Shown here: piece after piece, positions 15,169 through 23,766 of the stretch
Layout: the number at the start of each line of letters is the position of its first letter
Position numbering within the stretch: the first letter of the stretch is position 1
Assembly (NCBI GenBank): GCA_022821275.1
Contig: JAJEDY010000068.1
Span: 1-62,279 of the forward strand
Reading direction: 5' to 3'
DNA: 62,279 bases
Origin: Candidatus Latescibacterota bacterium
GTDB lineage: Bacteria > Latescibacterota > UBA2968
Made by a program: the position numbers and the translations under genes
The notes under the pieces: model-generated
Seen by the model: the letters and a program-made list of their open reading frames with translations, nothing else
Databases searched by the model: none
What the model was told of the DNA's origin: nothing

Positions 15169-16797
15169 TTAGAACGTCGCACCACCAACGCGCTTGCGAA
15201 GCCGATTGCGAACCAGAATCGCCACCAGATTCAGAGCCAGCACAATTCCCATCAGCAACAGAGTCGTCGTATAGACCATGGGGCGAGCCGCCTCGACATT
15301 GGGCGACTGGAAACCCACATCGTAAATGTGAAAACCCAGATGCATAAACTTGCGTTCCAGGTGAAAAAAGGGCCAGATACCATCCACGGGTAATGAAGGT
15401 GCCAATTTCACAACGCCAGTAATCATCAGCGGTGCCACTTCGCCAGCGCCGCGCGCAATCACGAGAATAATGCCCGTGAGAATGCCCGGCAGCGCACCGG
15501 GCAAAACCACGCGCAAAATAGTCTGCAATTTGGTCGCCCCCAGTGCCAGCGACCCGGCACGCACATCACTCGGCACGGCAGAAAGCGCTTCTTCGGCTGA
15601 AACAATCATCACCGGCACCGTCAGCAATGCCAGGGTCAACGACGCCCACAGAATGCCGCCAGTGCCATACGTGGGCGTGGGCAACGCTTCGGAAAAAAAG
15701 AACTGATCGATACTTCCGCCAATACCGTAAACAAAAAATCCCAGCCCAAACATACCAAAAACAATAGAAGGTACACCCGCCAGATTATTAACCGCAATGC
15801 GAATCCCTCTAACTAAGATACCTTGCCTGGCGTATTCGCGCAAATAGAGCGCCGCCAATATGCCAAATGGCACAGCCGCCAAACTCATCAAAAAAACCAT
15901 CATAACAGTGCCAAAGATCGCGGGAAATATCCCACCTTCTGTATTGGACTCGCGGGGTTCATCGAATAAAAACTCCCCGATGCGCTCGCAATAAACGCCC
16001 GATTTTCCCAAAATCCCCAGTTGATTGGGACGATATGCACGCACGATATCGGCTGTGGCAATCTGCCGCACCTCGCCGCCAATTAGCCGCACATCTACGC
16101 GGTAAATCTCGTTGGCTGAACGCAATTGCGCCAGTTCGTCAGCCAATTGTTCATAAGCTTCCCAATAGGATCGGCTCTCTCGATCAATCGCATCAATTTC
16201 ATCGGCATCTCCACCGCCCAATTCTATCTCGCGTTTCTTTAGTCGCAAACTTTCGATTTGCCGATTTAAGTCACCAATCGCATCTTTTTCAATTTCCCGA
16301 ATCTGTTCGTGTCGCTCTCGCGTCTCATACAATTGTGCTTGCAACACATCCCAGGTGTTCGACACGCGGGTTTCACCTTCGTACAGAGCTTCGATAAACC
16401 CGTAAAAATTGCCCCACTCGCGCCGCTCAAAAACCACCGCATCTCCGGGATAATCCGTCGATTGAATATCCGATTCATCAATCCATTGAAAATCGCTGCC
16501 ATACACATCGCGATTGCCCACCTTGAGCTGAATGCGAAATTGCCCGGACCCCGTTCGGTTTGATGTGGGAATCTCCTGTTTGTCCCAGCGCTGTCCCAGC
16601 GCTTTCCGACCATCTTTGAGTACCACAGCTTCGATATCCGACGGCCAGAAAAATCCGGTACCATGGTACAAAACCAGCGCGACCAGCCCTATAACCATGA
16701 GCAAACAAAGTGCCAGCGCGCTGCCGGTCAACCAGATAAAAGGCACACCTGTTTTCCAAACATGTGCTGAAGGGCCTCTATTCAGTAAATTTTTCAC
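15169..16797 (-). CDS. pstA: Phosphate ABC transporter permease PstA, long form
   Basis: 542 aa, versus ~280-300 for the short PstA. The C-terminal ~290 residues are the canonical permease, with five to six membrane spans and the cytoplasmic loop EEALSAVPSDVRAGSLALGATKLQTI. The N-terminal part has one membrane span (~20-45) and then ~190 residues outside the membrane. This segment includes a charged, probably coiled-coil stretch (RERHEQIREIEKDAIGDLNR onward, ~160-235). Long PstA/PstC forms are known, for example in Pseudomonas. GTG at 16797 is chosen because GGAG lies 6 nt upstream; an in-frame ATG at 16803 lacks a site. The pstC stop is 16 bp upstream. Confidence 0.92.
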   Translation of the reverse strand: MKNLLNRGPSAHVWKTGVPFIWLTGSALALCLLMVIGLVALVLYHGTGFFWPSDIEAVVLKDGRKALGQRWDKQEIPTSNRTGSGQFRIQLKVGNRDVYGSDFQWIDESDIQSTDYPGDAVVFERREWGNFYGFIEALYEGETRVSNTWDVLQAQLYETRERHEQIREIEKDAIGDLNRQIESLRLKKREIELGGGDADEIDAIDRESRSYWEAYEQLADELAQLRSANEIYRVDVRLIGGEVRQIATADIVRAYRPNQLGILGKSGVYCERIGEFLFDEPRESNTEGGIFPAIFGTVMMVFLMSLAAVPFGILAALYLREYARQGILVRGIRIAVNNLAGVPSIVFGMFGLGFFVYGIGGSIDQFFFSEALPTPTYGTGGILWASLTLALLTVPVMIVSAEEALSAVPSDVRAGSLALGATKLQTILRVVLPGALPGILTGIILVIARGAGEVAPLMITGVVKLAPSLPVDGIWPFFHLERKFMHLGFHIYDVGFQSPNVEAARPMVYTTTLLLMGIVLALNLVAILVRNRLRKRVGGATF

Positions 16798-16813
16798 ATC
16801 CATCTCCAAAACA

Positions 16814-19051
16814 TCAAATCCTGCTATACTTTTCGCGCAAACGCTGCCGCACCACTTCTGCCAGTGTATTCACCAAAAAAGTAATCGCCGCCAGCAAAAC
16901 CCCTGTCAAAAACAACACGCGATAAAGCGTACCTTCATGGGGTGCTTCGGGAATCTCCACAGCGATATTGGCCGACATAGTCCGCATGCCATTAAAAATG
17001 GTCCAGTCCAAAATCGGCGTATTACCCGTAGCCATCAACACAATCATCGTCTCGCCCACAGCGCGGCCAAATCCGATCATAGTCGCGGAAAAAATACCCG
17101 GACTCGCCGTAGGCAACACCACGCGGATAGCTGTTTGCCAGGGCGTTGCACCAAGCGCGAGTGACCCGGCACGCAGATGCTGTGGGACACTCGATAGGGC
17201 ATCTTCACAGATCGTATAAATAATGGGTACCACGGCAAAACCCATTGCAAAGCCCACCACGAGACAGTTGCGCTGATCGTAGCGCGTACCCGCTGTTCCG
17301 AGCAGCCAGCTTTGAAAATTGCCACCAAACAAAAGCGATTCGGCTACTGGGCCGAGTGCAAACGACAAATAGAGCGTAAACAACGCGATACCCGCCAGCA
17401 AAGTTAAAATCCAGTGATCGGGGACTCTGCGGGCAAAATCTTCGGGTATCCGCCCCCAGCCCCAGGCGCACAGCACCACGACAATGGGCACACAGGGCAG
17501 CAACAACAACGCCCCGACGATTCTCGTTTCCAGCAACGGTGCCAACCACAAGCCAGCCAAAAAGCCCAGAATCACACTGGGAAGCGAGGCCATCAACTCA
17601 ACCACGGGTTTGACCACACCGCGCACGCTGGGAGAGGCAAATTCCGATGTGTAAATCGCCGCCAGAATAGCCAGAGGCAGCGCGAATAACATGGCGTAAA
17701 GTGTACCCTTAAAAGTGCCAAATATCAAAGGTACAATACTCAACTTGGGTTCAAAATCATCCGACCCACCCGTAGATTGCCACACGTATTGAGGCTCCGT
17801 ATATCCCTCGTACCACACCTTGCCAAAAAGCGTTTGCAACGTCACTTCGGGATGTGGATTTTGAAGATCGAAATCCGTCACCTGTCCCGACTTGCTCACA
17901 GCCAAAAAGCCATTTGTTTTTGGCGCAAAAGACAGCGTTTGGATGGCACCATCACCGGGCAATTGAAAAAACGTCTGTTCCGATGTCATATGATGCAATG
18001 CAACCACCCCCGACACATCGCCCGATAAAAACTGTTTGTCTCGAGCAGACGACGCCAGAGCAGTCACCGCCGCTGGATGAGACCGCAAAGTGTGGATCTT
18101 TTTGAACATCCTTTTATTATCACCCTCGTACGTCCTGACGGGCATCCAGACAGACACGCGGCCACCCACATCGCCCACGACGAGCGACACATCACCCAGC
18201 ACAAAATCCAGCGCAGTCACCCCCTGATCGGAAACCCGAAAATAATCCAACAATTTGGGCCTGGAACTCGCCCGTCCAACTTCCCATCGAAATACTTCAC
18301 CGCGATCTGTACCCACCAGAACATAGCGTCCCGATTTCGTCACAGCACCCACCCTGGCGCGCCCTTTGATGTCAGCGGCCAAATCGTACAGACGAACAGT
18401 TGTTTTGCCACTGCCCAAAAGACCCCGCTGTTTTTCGGAAATCCCCAAAACGAGCTGCCCGGAATCCGCAATACCAAGCACTGTACCGCGGGATTTCCCA
18501 TCGTGCCGAAATACGAGATGCTCAAGAGCCTCATCGGTTAGATTCATGGTCGATTCAACAGAAAAAGACGGCGTCACAATCTGCTTTCCCTCCGCATCGT
18601 AATCCACGGCAAAATTCACGCGACAACCCAGCATTGTACCATCGTCTAAACCCAAACCAACGTGCGTGTTATCCAGAGCGCGATAAGCCACCCGAATGCG
18701 CCGCCCCTGTAATTCGGGGGGATACACAGATTCTGTCACCGATTTTGTGCTCATATCCACGAAATCAATCCCCGCTTCGTGCACGACAAACATCACGGCC
18801 TGATAGGGATCAACCCCCGTACACAGGACGGGTTCACGGTGCGAAAAATCAAAAGTATGCACCCTGGACGCGCTCGGCTTCAAAAACAGGGGATAGGACT
18901 CCATCAGAACAAAAAGAAAAATACCCAGCACAGACAGGATCACCCCGATGCCGCCAGCAGTGATCACCCACTGTCCAGCGCGGTCCATCAGACGTGCCCC
19001 TGGCGTGATGCCGGGCAATTGTCGCTTTGATGTTGGTTCTGTGGGAAGTGC
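16814..19051 (-). CDS. pstC: Phosphate ABC transporter permease PstC, long form with beta-propeller-like insert
   Basis: 745 aa, far above the ~300 of short PstC. After one membrane span (~25-55) comes a ~370-residue periplasmic region with repeated beta-strand units resembling WD/propeller blades (GRYVLVGTDRGEVFRWEV, SLVVGDVGGRVSVWMPV, KQFLSGDVSGVVALHHM). A second half then carries the canonical permease helices and the loop EDALSSVPQHLRAGSLALGATPWQTA. The start at 19051 (MALPTEPT) is chosen over an in-frame TTG 36 nt earlier. It pairs with PstA to form the phosphate channel. The role of the propeller-like insert is unknown; sensing periplasmic ligand or PstS is possible. Confidence 0.92.
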   Translation of the reverse strand, partial: ALPTEPTSKRQLPGITPGARLMDRAGQWVITAGGIGVILSVLGIFLFVLMESYPLFLKPSASRVHTFDFSHREPVLCTGVDPYQAVMFVVHEAGIDFVDMSTKSVTESVYPPELQGRRIRVAYRALDNTHVGLGLDDGTMLGCRVNFAVDYDAEGKQIVTPSFSVESTMNLTDEALEHLVFRHDGKSRGTVLGIADSGQLVLGISEKQRGLLGSGKTTVRLYDLAADIKGRARVGAVTKSGRYVLVGTDRGEVFRWEVGRASSRPKLLDYFRVSDQGVTALDFVLGDVSLVVGDVGGRVSVWMPVRTYEGDNKRMFKKIHTLRSHPAAVTALASSARDKQFLSGDVSGVVALHHMTSEQTFFQLPGDGAIQTLSFAPKTNGFLAVSKSGQVTDFDLQNPHPEVTLQTLFGKVWYEGYTEPQYVWQSTGGSDDFEPKLSIVPLIFGTFKGTLYAMLFALPLAILAAIYTSEFASPSVRGVVKPVVELMASLPSVILGFLAGLWLAPLLETRIVGALLLLPCVPIVVVLCAWGWGRIPEDFARRVPDHWILTLLAGIALFTLYLSFALGPVAESLLFGGNFQSWLLGTAGTRYDQRNCLVVGFAMGFAVVPIIYTICEDALSSVPQHLRAGSLALGATPWQTAIRVVLPTASPGIFSATMIGFGRAVGETMIVLMATGNTPILDWTIFNGMRTMSANIAVEIPEAPHEGTLYRVLFLTGVLLAAITFLVNTLAEVVRQRLREKYSRI

Positions 19052-19202
19052 CATAATAAGAGATAAAACGCAAAAGGTGAGACGCAAGAGACATGGGCTG
19101 AGGGCTGGGGGGTTGGTCGCAGTTCCTCGCCTCTAACTGAGAACCGGATAGCCCTCTAACGTCTAACGTCCCACCTTTGAGATAGAGTATTTGGGTATCT
19201 AA

Positions 19203-20162
19203 CTACTGTAATTTCTCGAGTTCCTCTTTAACCACCTGATAGGGCACGGGCATATAGCCATCTTTAACGACAATCTCTTGCCCTTCTTTGGAAAAAATGA
19301 ACTTACAAAATTCCCACACCAGCGGATCGAGAGGTTTATTGGGTGCCTTGTTGATGTACAAATACAAAAAACGCCCCAGAGGATAAGATCCATCTATAAC
19401 ATTTTCTATCGTACCCTCTCTAAAGGGTTCGCCAGTTTCCAACGCCAGAGGTACGACGCGCACGCCAGATGTCCTGTAACCTATGCCACTATAACCCATG
19501 CTATACCTGTCTTCGGCCACGCCCTGCACCACCGAGGCAGACCCCGGTTGCTCTTTCACTTCATCTTTGAAATCGCCCTTAAACAGCGCGTGATCTTTGA
19601 AGAACCCATAAGTACCCGACGCGGAATTGCGACCATAAAGGCTGAATGCGGCATTTTTCCAATCGCCTCCCAAACCCAACTGCCCCCATCTCGCAATATC
19701 TTCCTGATACTCACCGCGTCGCGTCTTAGAAAAAATCGCATCTACCTGCTGCAAAGTCAACCCATTAATCGGGTTGTCTTTATTGACAAAAATAGCCAGT
19801 GCATCCAGCGAGGCACGCAACACCGTTGGTGGATATCCAAAATGCTTTTCAAACTTGTCTATCTCCGAAGCCTTCATCGGGCGCGACATAGGCCCGAACT
19901 GCGCGGTACCTTCAATCAGCGCGGGCGGTGCAGTACTCGACCCCTTACCCTCGACCTGAATTGTCACACTGGGATAGTACTTGCGAAAGCCTTCCAACCA
20001 GAGGGTCATCAAATTATTCATCGTATCTGACCCAATGCTGTTGGCACTGCCGGAAATCCCACTCACTTTTTGATACATTGGCTCAGGCGAATCTTGCTGC
20101 GCCTGAGCCACAGCCTGTGTTAAAATAACCACACATGCGATCGTATAAATCATTCTGGTCAT
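19203..20162 (-). CDS. pstS: Periplasmic phosphate-binding protein PstS
   Basis: 319 aa. A signal peptide ends near AQA (~22). PstS-type phosphate-binding segments are visible: SANSIGSDTMNNLMTLW, EGKGSSTAPPALIEGTAQFGPMSRPM, and GRNSASGTYGFFKDHALF. It captures inorganic phosphate in the periplasm for PstCA. GGGAG lies 6 nt before the ATG. A 150-bp gap separates it from pstC, and a degenerate Pho-box-like array (20219-20246) lies upstream. Confidence 0.96.
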   Translation of the reverse strand: MTRMIYTIACVVILTQAVAQAQQDSPEPMYQKVSGISGSANSIGSDTMNNLMTLWLEGFRKYYPSVTIQVEGKGSSTAPPALIEGTAQFGPMSRPMKASEIDKFEKHFGYPPTVLRASLDALAIFVNKDNPINGLTLQQVDAIFSKTRRGEYQEDIARWGQLGLGGDWKNAAFSLYGRNSASGTYGFFKDHALFKGDFKDEVKEQPGSASVVQGVAEDRYSMGYSGIGYRTSGVRVVPLALETGEPFREGTIENVIDGSYPLGRFLYLYINKAPNKPLDPLVWEFCKFIFSKEGQEIVVKDGYMPVPYQVVKEELEKLQ

Positions 20163-20193
20163 TCAATACTCCCTTATGTTATGAACTCACTGC

Positions 20194-20246
20194 GTTATAG
20201 TATGCAAAAAACAAACCTGTATCGCGTTCGTTACATTTATGTAATA
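20194..20246 (-). promoter_or_regulatory. Degenerate Pho-box-like array and -10 of pstS
   Basis: Read on the minus strand, TATTAC, TGTAAC and CGATAC begin exactly 11 bp apart (plus-strand positions 20241, 20230 and 20219). The central TGTAAC is identical to units of the much clearer array upstream of the porin. A TATAAC -10 element sits at 20194-20199, with no good -35, as expected for an activator-dependent promoter. Confidence 0.45.
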
Positions 20247-20254
20247 ACCCATGC

Positions 20255-21208
20255 TCAAAACCTGACATATAACGTCATCCGCGGAATCATCTCCATATCC
20301 ACATCTGGAGCCTGAAAACTTGTGGCCATCACATTGGGCATAATGTGAATATCCTTTACCGGCTCAATGTCAAGCCCTCCGAGAAAGCAATATTCCCCAT
20401 CGTCGTCAGACTTATCGTCTGGATCAAAAAAATCGCTGCGAACAAGCACCTTTATCTTCTCGCCAATCTGTCCTGCGCCGAACAGTGAAAGCCCCCGCAC
20501 CTGTGTCGTATGGTTGCGCCATTGCACAAAGCCTTCCAAACCACCGTGGAAATTTTTCTTTTTTAACCCGATAAACGTAGCAAAAGTCGTGCGATCTCGA
20601 TTATCTGGGCGTTTTTCCCAGTCTATATAAGTCGTCATATTCAGGGTACCGGGATTAAAATGCAACAGACCGTAAACTTTCTTGTATTGATCTGTCTCGG
20701 ACTGCTGTCCGCTGCCATTGGCCAGCATAATCTGGGCATTTAACTTTCCAGCTTCATCCAATCGCGCGCGATATGCAATGCCTATATCAGCCGAAGAGGC
20801 AATTTTTTTTCGGTCCATGAGGGTCTTCTCCACCGAGCGATAACCCCAAACAGACTCCGATACGTTCCATGTTGGCGTACCCGACAGCCCCATATAGAGC
20901 GCATGGCCATTTTTGCGATAGCGCAAATACGCGTGCTTTACAAAAGGTTCTATTTTCTTCTCACTATTAAACCCCGCATCTTTGGCCTCCAGCCGAACCC
21001 GCCCAGAAAAAGCATCATTCCACTTCAGGTCATGGGTGAGATAAATGCGTCGAAACCGAAAGCCATTCTCTTCTTCTCCATTTCCCCTGACGATATAATA
21101 ATCGGCAAACATAACACCCAGGAGCTTAGTATCTACAGCTTCACCCTGTCCTGCCAATACAAAACCCAAACACAACAGTATTCTCGAAATTGCTTTACAA
21201 ACGCGCAT
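20255..21208 (-). CDS. Outer-membrane porin, probably phosphate-selective type
   Basis: 317 aa. The signal peptide ends near GEA (~24). The mature protein is made of alternating hydrophobic strands with Asp/Lys-rich loops and ends in MTLYVRF, the C-terminal Phe signal of outer-membrane barrels. The strand RFRRIYLTHDLKWNDAFSGRVRLE and the following pattern resemble the OprO/OprP phosphate-porin family, but it is shorter than OprP. It lies directly upstream of pstS, and a four-unit Pho-box-like array precedes it. A role in bringing phosphate across the outer membrane is a good inference, not proven by a diagnostic motif. AGGAGG precedes the ATG. Confidence 0.75.
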   Translation of the reverse strand: MRVCKAISRILLCLGFVLAGQGEAVDTKLLGVMFADYYIVRGNGEEENGFRFRRIYLTHDLKWNDAFSGRVRLEAKDAGFNSEKKIEPFVKHAYLRYRKNGHALYMGLSGTPTWNVSESVWGYRSVEKTLMDRKKIASSADIGIAYRARLDEAGKLNAQIMLANGSGQQSETDQYKKVYGLLHFNPGTLNMTTYIDWEKRPDNRDRTTFATFIGLKKKNFHGGLEGFVQWRNHTTQVRGLSLFGAGQIGEKIKVLVRSDFFDPDDKSDDDGEYCFLGGLDIEPVKDIHIMPNVMATSFQAPDVDMEMIPRMTLYVRF

Positions 21209-21268
21209 GTGCTATTCCTCCTGAATGAAGTAAATAAGCCAGTGTCCTCAATAGGGCAACACCATAAC

Positions 21269-21329
21269 GCTATAAATTACCTCCACAACGGTTACATTTT
21301 GATCACATAACTGCGACAGTTGTGTTACA
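21269..21329 (-). promoter_or_regulatory. Pho-box-like array: four TGT repeats at exact 11-bp spacing
   Basis: On the minus strand TGTAAC, TGTCGC, TGTGAT and TGTAAC begin at exactly 11-bp intervals (plus-strand blocks at 21324, 21313, 21302 and 21291). PhoB binds tandem 7-bp TGTCA-like half-sites separated by 4 bp, which gives this 11-bp period. A TATAGC -10 candidate lies at 21269-21274, and the porin ATG is 60 bp further on. The spacing and the phosphate genes around it support control by a PhoB-type regulator. Confidence 0.75.
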
Positions 21330-21399
21330 AATGCATCATTTTCACCATCATCCGGAGATTTTTTATGTCCTTAATTCTCTTCGCAGGGTAACAAATTCA

Positions 21400-21437
21400 G
21401 AAAAAAAGGTCGGATGGACTTATGCCCATCCGACCTT
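21400..21437 (-). terminator. Orphan intrinsic terminator between divergent genes
   Basis: AAGGTCGGATGG (21406-21417) pairs perfectly with CCATCCGACCTT (21426-21437). On the minus strand the stem is followed by a run of T. No leftward gene lies upstream of it, since ppk1 starts at 21532 on the other strand. It may insulate the porin promoter or end a small transcript. Confidence 0.7.
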
Positions 21438-21456
21438 AAAAGATTACCGTTTTTAT

Positions 21457-21484
21457 TTGACAATTTGCCCGGTATCATTATAAT
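21457..21484 (+). promoter_or_regulatory. Consensus sigma70 promoter of ppk1
   Basis: A perfect TTGACA (21457-21462) and a perfect TATAAT (21479-21484) are separated by 16 bp. Transcription would begin near 21491, about 40 bp before the ppk1 ATG. This suggests strong constitutive expression without an activator. Confidence 0.85.
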
Positions 21485-21531
21485 ATCAGACAAATAGCGC
21501 AATTCCGTTGCATCTTCCCCCGGAGTGTGTT

Positions 21532-23649
21532 ATGGACCTCGGCGATACCAGTCTCTATTTTAACAGAGAACTTTCATGGCTGCGTTTTAACCAGCGCGTA
21601 TTACAAGAAGCCCGTACTCCCGACAATCCCTTGCTGGAACGGGTCAAATTCCTGGGCATCGTGGCCAACAACCTCGACGAATTTTTTGAAGTGCGCGTAG
21701 CGGGCCTGCTTCAGCAAGTAGAAGCGGGCATCTCCGACTACGGTCCCGATGGCCTCCTGCCCGAAGAACAATTTTCAGCCATCGCAAAAGAAGCCCATCG
21801 CATGGTCGAGGAACAATACGCCTGCTGGAATGATGAACTCCTTCCCGCATTGCGCGATGCAGATGTTCACATACGCACCATCAGCACACTATCCGACCGC
21901 GAAAAAGCCTTCCTCGACGACTATTGCCACGCAGAACTCTACCCGGTCTTAACCCCACTCACCATCAGCCCTGCACATCCCTTACCACGCCTGATCAACA
22001 AAGCCCTGTGCATCGCTCTTTTGCTCAAAAACCGCGAAGACGAAACACTGCTCGGCGTCGTGCAGGTACCCCGTCTATTGCCGCGCCTGATCCGCTTGCC
22101 CCGAGAAGAAGACAGCCAGCGCATCGACTTTGTCTTCCTCGCCGATATTGTCCAGGCGCACATTCCCGAACTTTTCCGGGGATATCAAATCCTCGACTCG
22201 GCTGCTTTCCGCATCACCCGAAACAGCGATCTCTACCTGGATGAAGAAGCAATCGACGACTTGTTGCTCGCCATTGAAGACGAATTGCAAAATCGGCGCA
22301 AAGGCGACACGGTCCGCCTCGAAATCGAAGCCGATGCCAGCCGGGCACTTGTCAAGCGCCTACAATCGACATACAGCCTCAAAAACAACCAGGTTTATCA
22401 GGTCAACGGACCGGTGAACCTCAACCGTTTGATGGGACTCTATAGCGCGACCCCCAGACCCGATTTGAAATATTCCCCCTATCACCCACCCGACCAGACG
22501 TATGAGGAAATCGATACCCTCTTTGACCAGATCAGACAAAAAGACATACTGCTCCACCACCCCTACGATGCCTTTACACCCGTTGTTCAATTCGTCAATT
22601 CGGCTGCAACCGATCCCGATGTGCTCGCCATCAAACAGACGCTCTATCGCACCAGCGAAGATTCGCCCGTTATCGATGCCCTGATCCGCGCAGCAGAAGC
22701 GGGCAAAGAAGTTACGGTGGTCGTTGAACTCAAAGCGCGATTTGACGAGGCATCCAATATTCGATGGGCGCGCCGCCTTCAGGATGCGGGTGTATGCGTC
22801 GTATATGGGGTTGTGGGCCTTAAAACGCACTGCAAACTCTCGATGCTGGTCAGGCGCGAAGCCAACAACGGGCTACGCCGCTACGCCCACATCGGCACGG
22901 GCAATTACAATCCCTCAACCGCCCGACTTTACACGGACCTGGGATTGCTCACAGCACGCGAAGACATCACAAATGATGTAGCCGAAGTTTTTAACCTGCT
23001 CACCACGCAATCTGCGCATCCCCAGGTCAGCAAATTTCTCATTGCACCTTCTACCATGCTCGATTCCATCCTCAAAAAAATCGACCGCGAAATCGACCAT
23101 GCCAGCAAAGGACGCACAGCCCGCATTGTAGCGAAAATGAATTCACTTCAAGACCCCAAAGTCATTCGCGCGCTGTATCGCGCATCGCAAAACGGCGTAC
23201 AAATTGACCTGATTGTGCGCGGTATATGCTGCCTGCGTGCGGGTGTCCCCGGTATAAGCGACAACATCAGAGTGCGCAGCATCATCGGGCGATTTCTGGA
23301 ACACAGCCGCATCTACTACTTTGAAAATGACGGGAATCCCGATGTGTACATTGGCAGTGCGGATTGGATGCCTCGAAATTTGCGCCGGCGCGTAGAAACG
23401 CTTTGCCCCATCGAAGATCCGGACCTGATTGCACGGATAAAAACAGAACTCCTCAGCACCTGCTTTGCCGACAATATCAAATCGCGCGAACTCCTGCCCG
23501 ATGGCACACACCGTCACATTGCACCCGCCCAAAATGAACCCGCATTCTGCATGCACGACATGCTCATGAACCTTTCCCTGGGTGAACCCGTCGATATCCC
23601 CGACTTTTTCCAAACACCATCCTCAATCGAATCAACCGCTGCTACTTAA
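21532..23649 (+). CDS. ppk1: Polyphosphate kinase 1
   Basis: 705 aa, family size. PPK1 segments occur in order: N-terminal LYFNRELSWLRFNQRVLQEA, middle FVNSAATDPDVLAIKQTLYRT, the catalytic phospholipase-D-like histidine region GLKTHCKLSMLVRRE with HIGTGNYNPSTARLYTDLGLLT, and the C-terminal SADWMPRNLRRRVETLCPI. It makes inorganic polyphosphate from ATP, reversibly. The ATG at 21532 has GGAG 6 nt upstream; an in-frame ATG at 21508 lacks one. It is divergent from the phosphate porin and pst operon, so uptake and storage genes lie side by side. It has its own consensus promoter. Confidence 0.97.
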   Translation: MDLGDTSLYFNRELSWLRFNQRVLQEARTPDNPLLERVKFLGIVANNLDEFFEVRVAGLLQQVEAGISDYGPDGLLPEEQFSAIAKEAHRMVEEQYACWNDELLPALRDADVHIRTISTLSDREKAFLDDYCHAELYPVLTPLTISPAHPLPRLINKALCIALLLKNREDETLLGVVQVPRLLPRLIRLPREEDSQRIDFVFLADIVQAHIPELFRGYQILDSAAFRITRNSDLYLDEEAIDDLLLAIEDELQNRRKGDTVRLEIEADASRALVKRLQSTYSLKNNQVYQVNGPVNLNRLMGLYSATPRPDLKYSPYHPPDQTYEEIDTLFDQIRQKDILLHHPYDAFTPVVQFVNSAATDPDVLAIKQTLYRTSEDSPVIDALIRAAEAGKEVTVVVELKARFDEASNIRWARRLQDAGVCVVYGVVGLKTHCKLSMLVRREANNGLRRYAHIGTGNYNPSTARLYTDLGLLTAREDITNDVAEVFNLLTTQSAHPQVSKFLIAPSTMLDSILKKIDREIDHASKGRTARIVAKMNSLQDPKVIRALYRASQNGVQIDLIVRGICCLRAGVPGISDNIRVRSIIGRFLEHSRIYYFENDGNPDVYIGSADWMPRNLRRRVETLCPIEDPDLIARIKTELLSTCFADNIKSRELLPDGTHRHIAPAQNEPAFCMHDMLMNLSLGEPVDIPDFFQTPSSIESTAAT

Positions 23650-23706
23650 ATGCAGCCCCACCAGACGAGCAACCAGCACCGCCAGATAGGTTTGTCTCCA
23701 AAACCC

Positions 23707-23743
23707 GAAAAACGCCCAGTCCTGACAAGACTGGGCGTTTTTT
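23707..23743. terminator. Bidirectional terminator between ppk1 and the RND pump
   Basis: AAACGCCCAGTC pairs perfectly with GACTGGGCGTTT across a 7-nt loop and is followed by seven T on the plus strand. A-rich sequence on the other side also gives a short T-run on the minus strand. It serves both convergent genes. Confidence 0.92.
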
Positions 23744-23766
23744 TGTTCGTATTTTTTGACCTGTGA

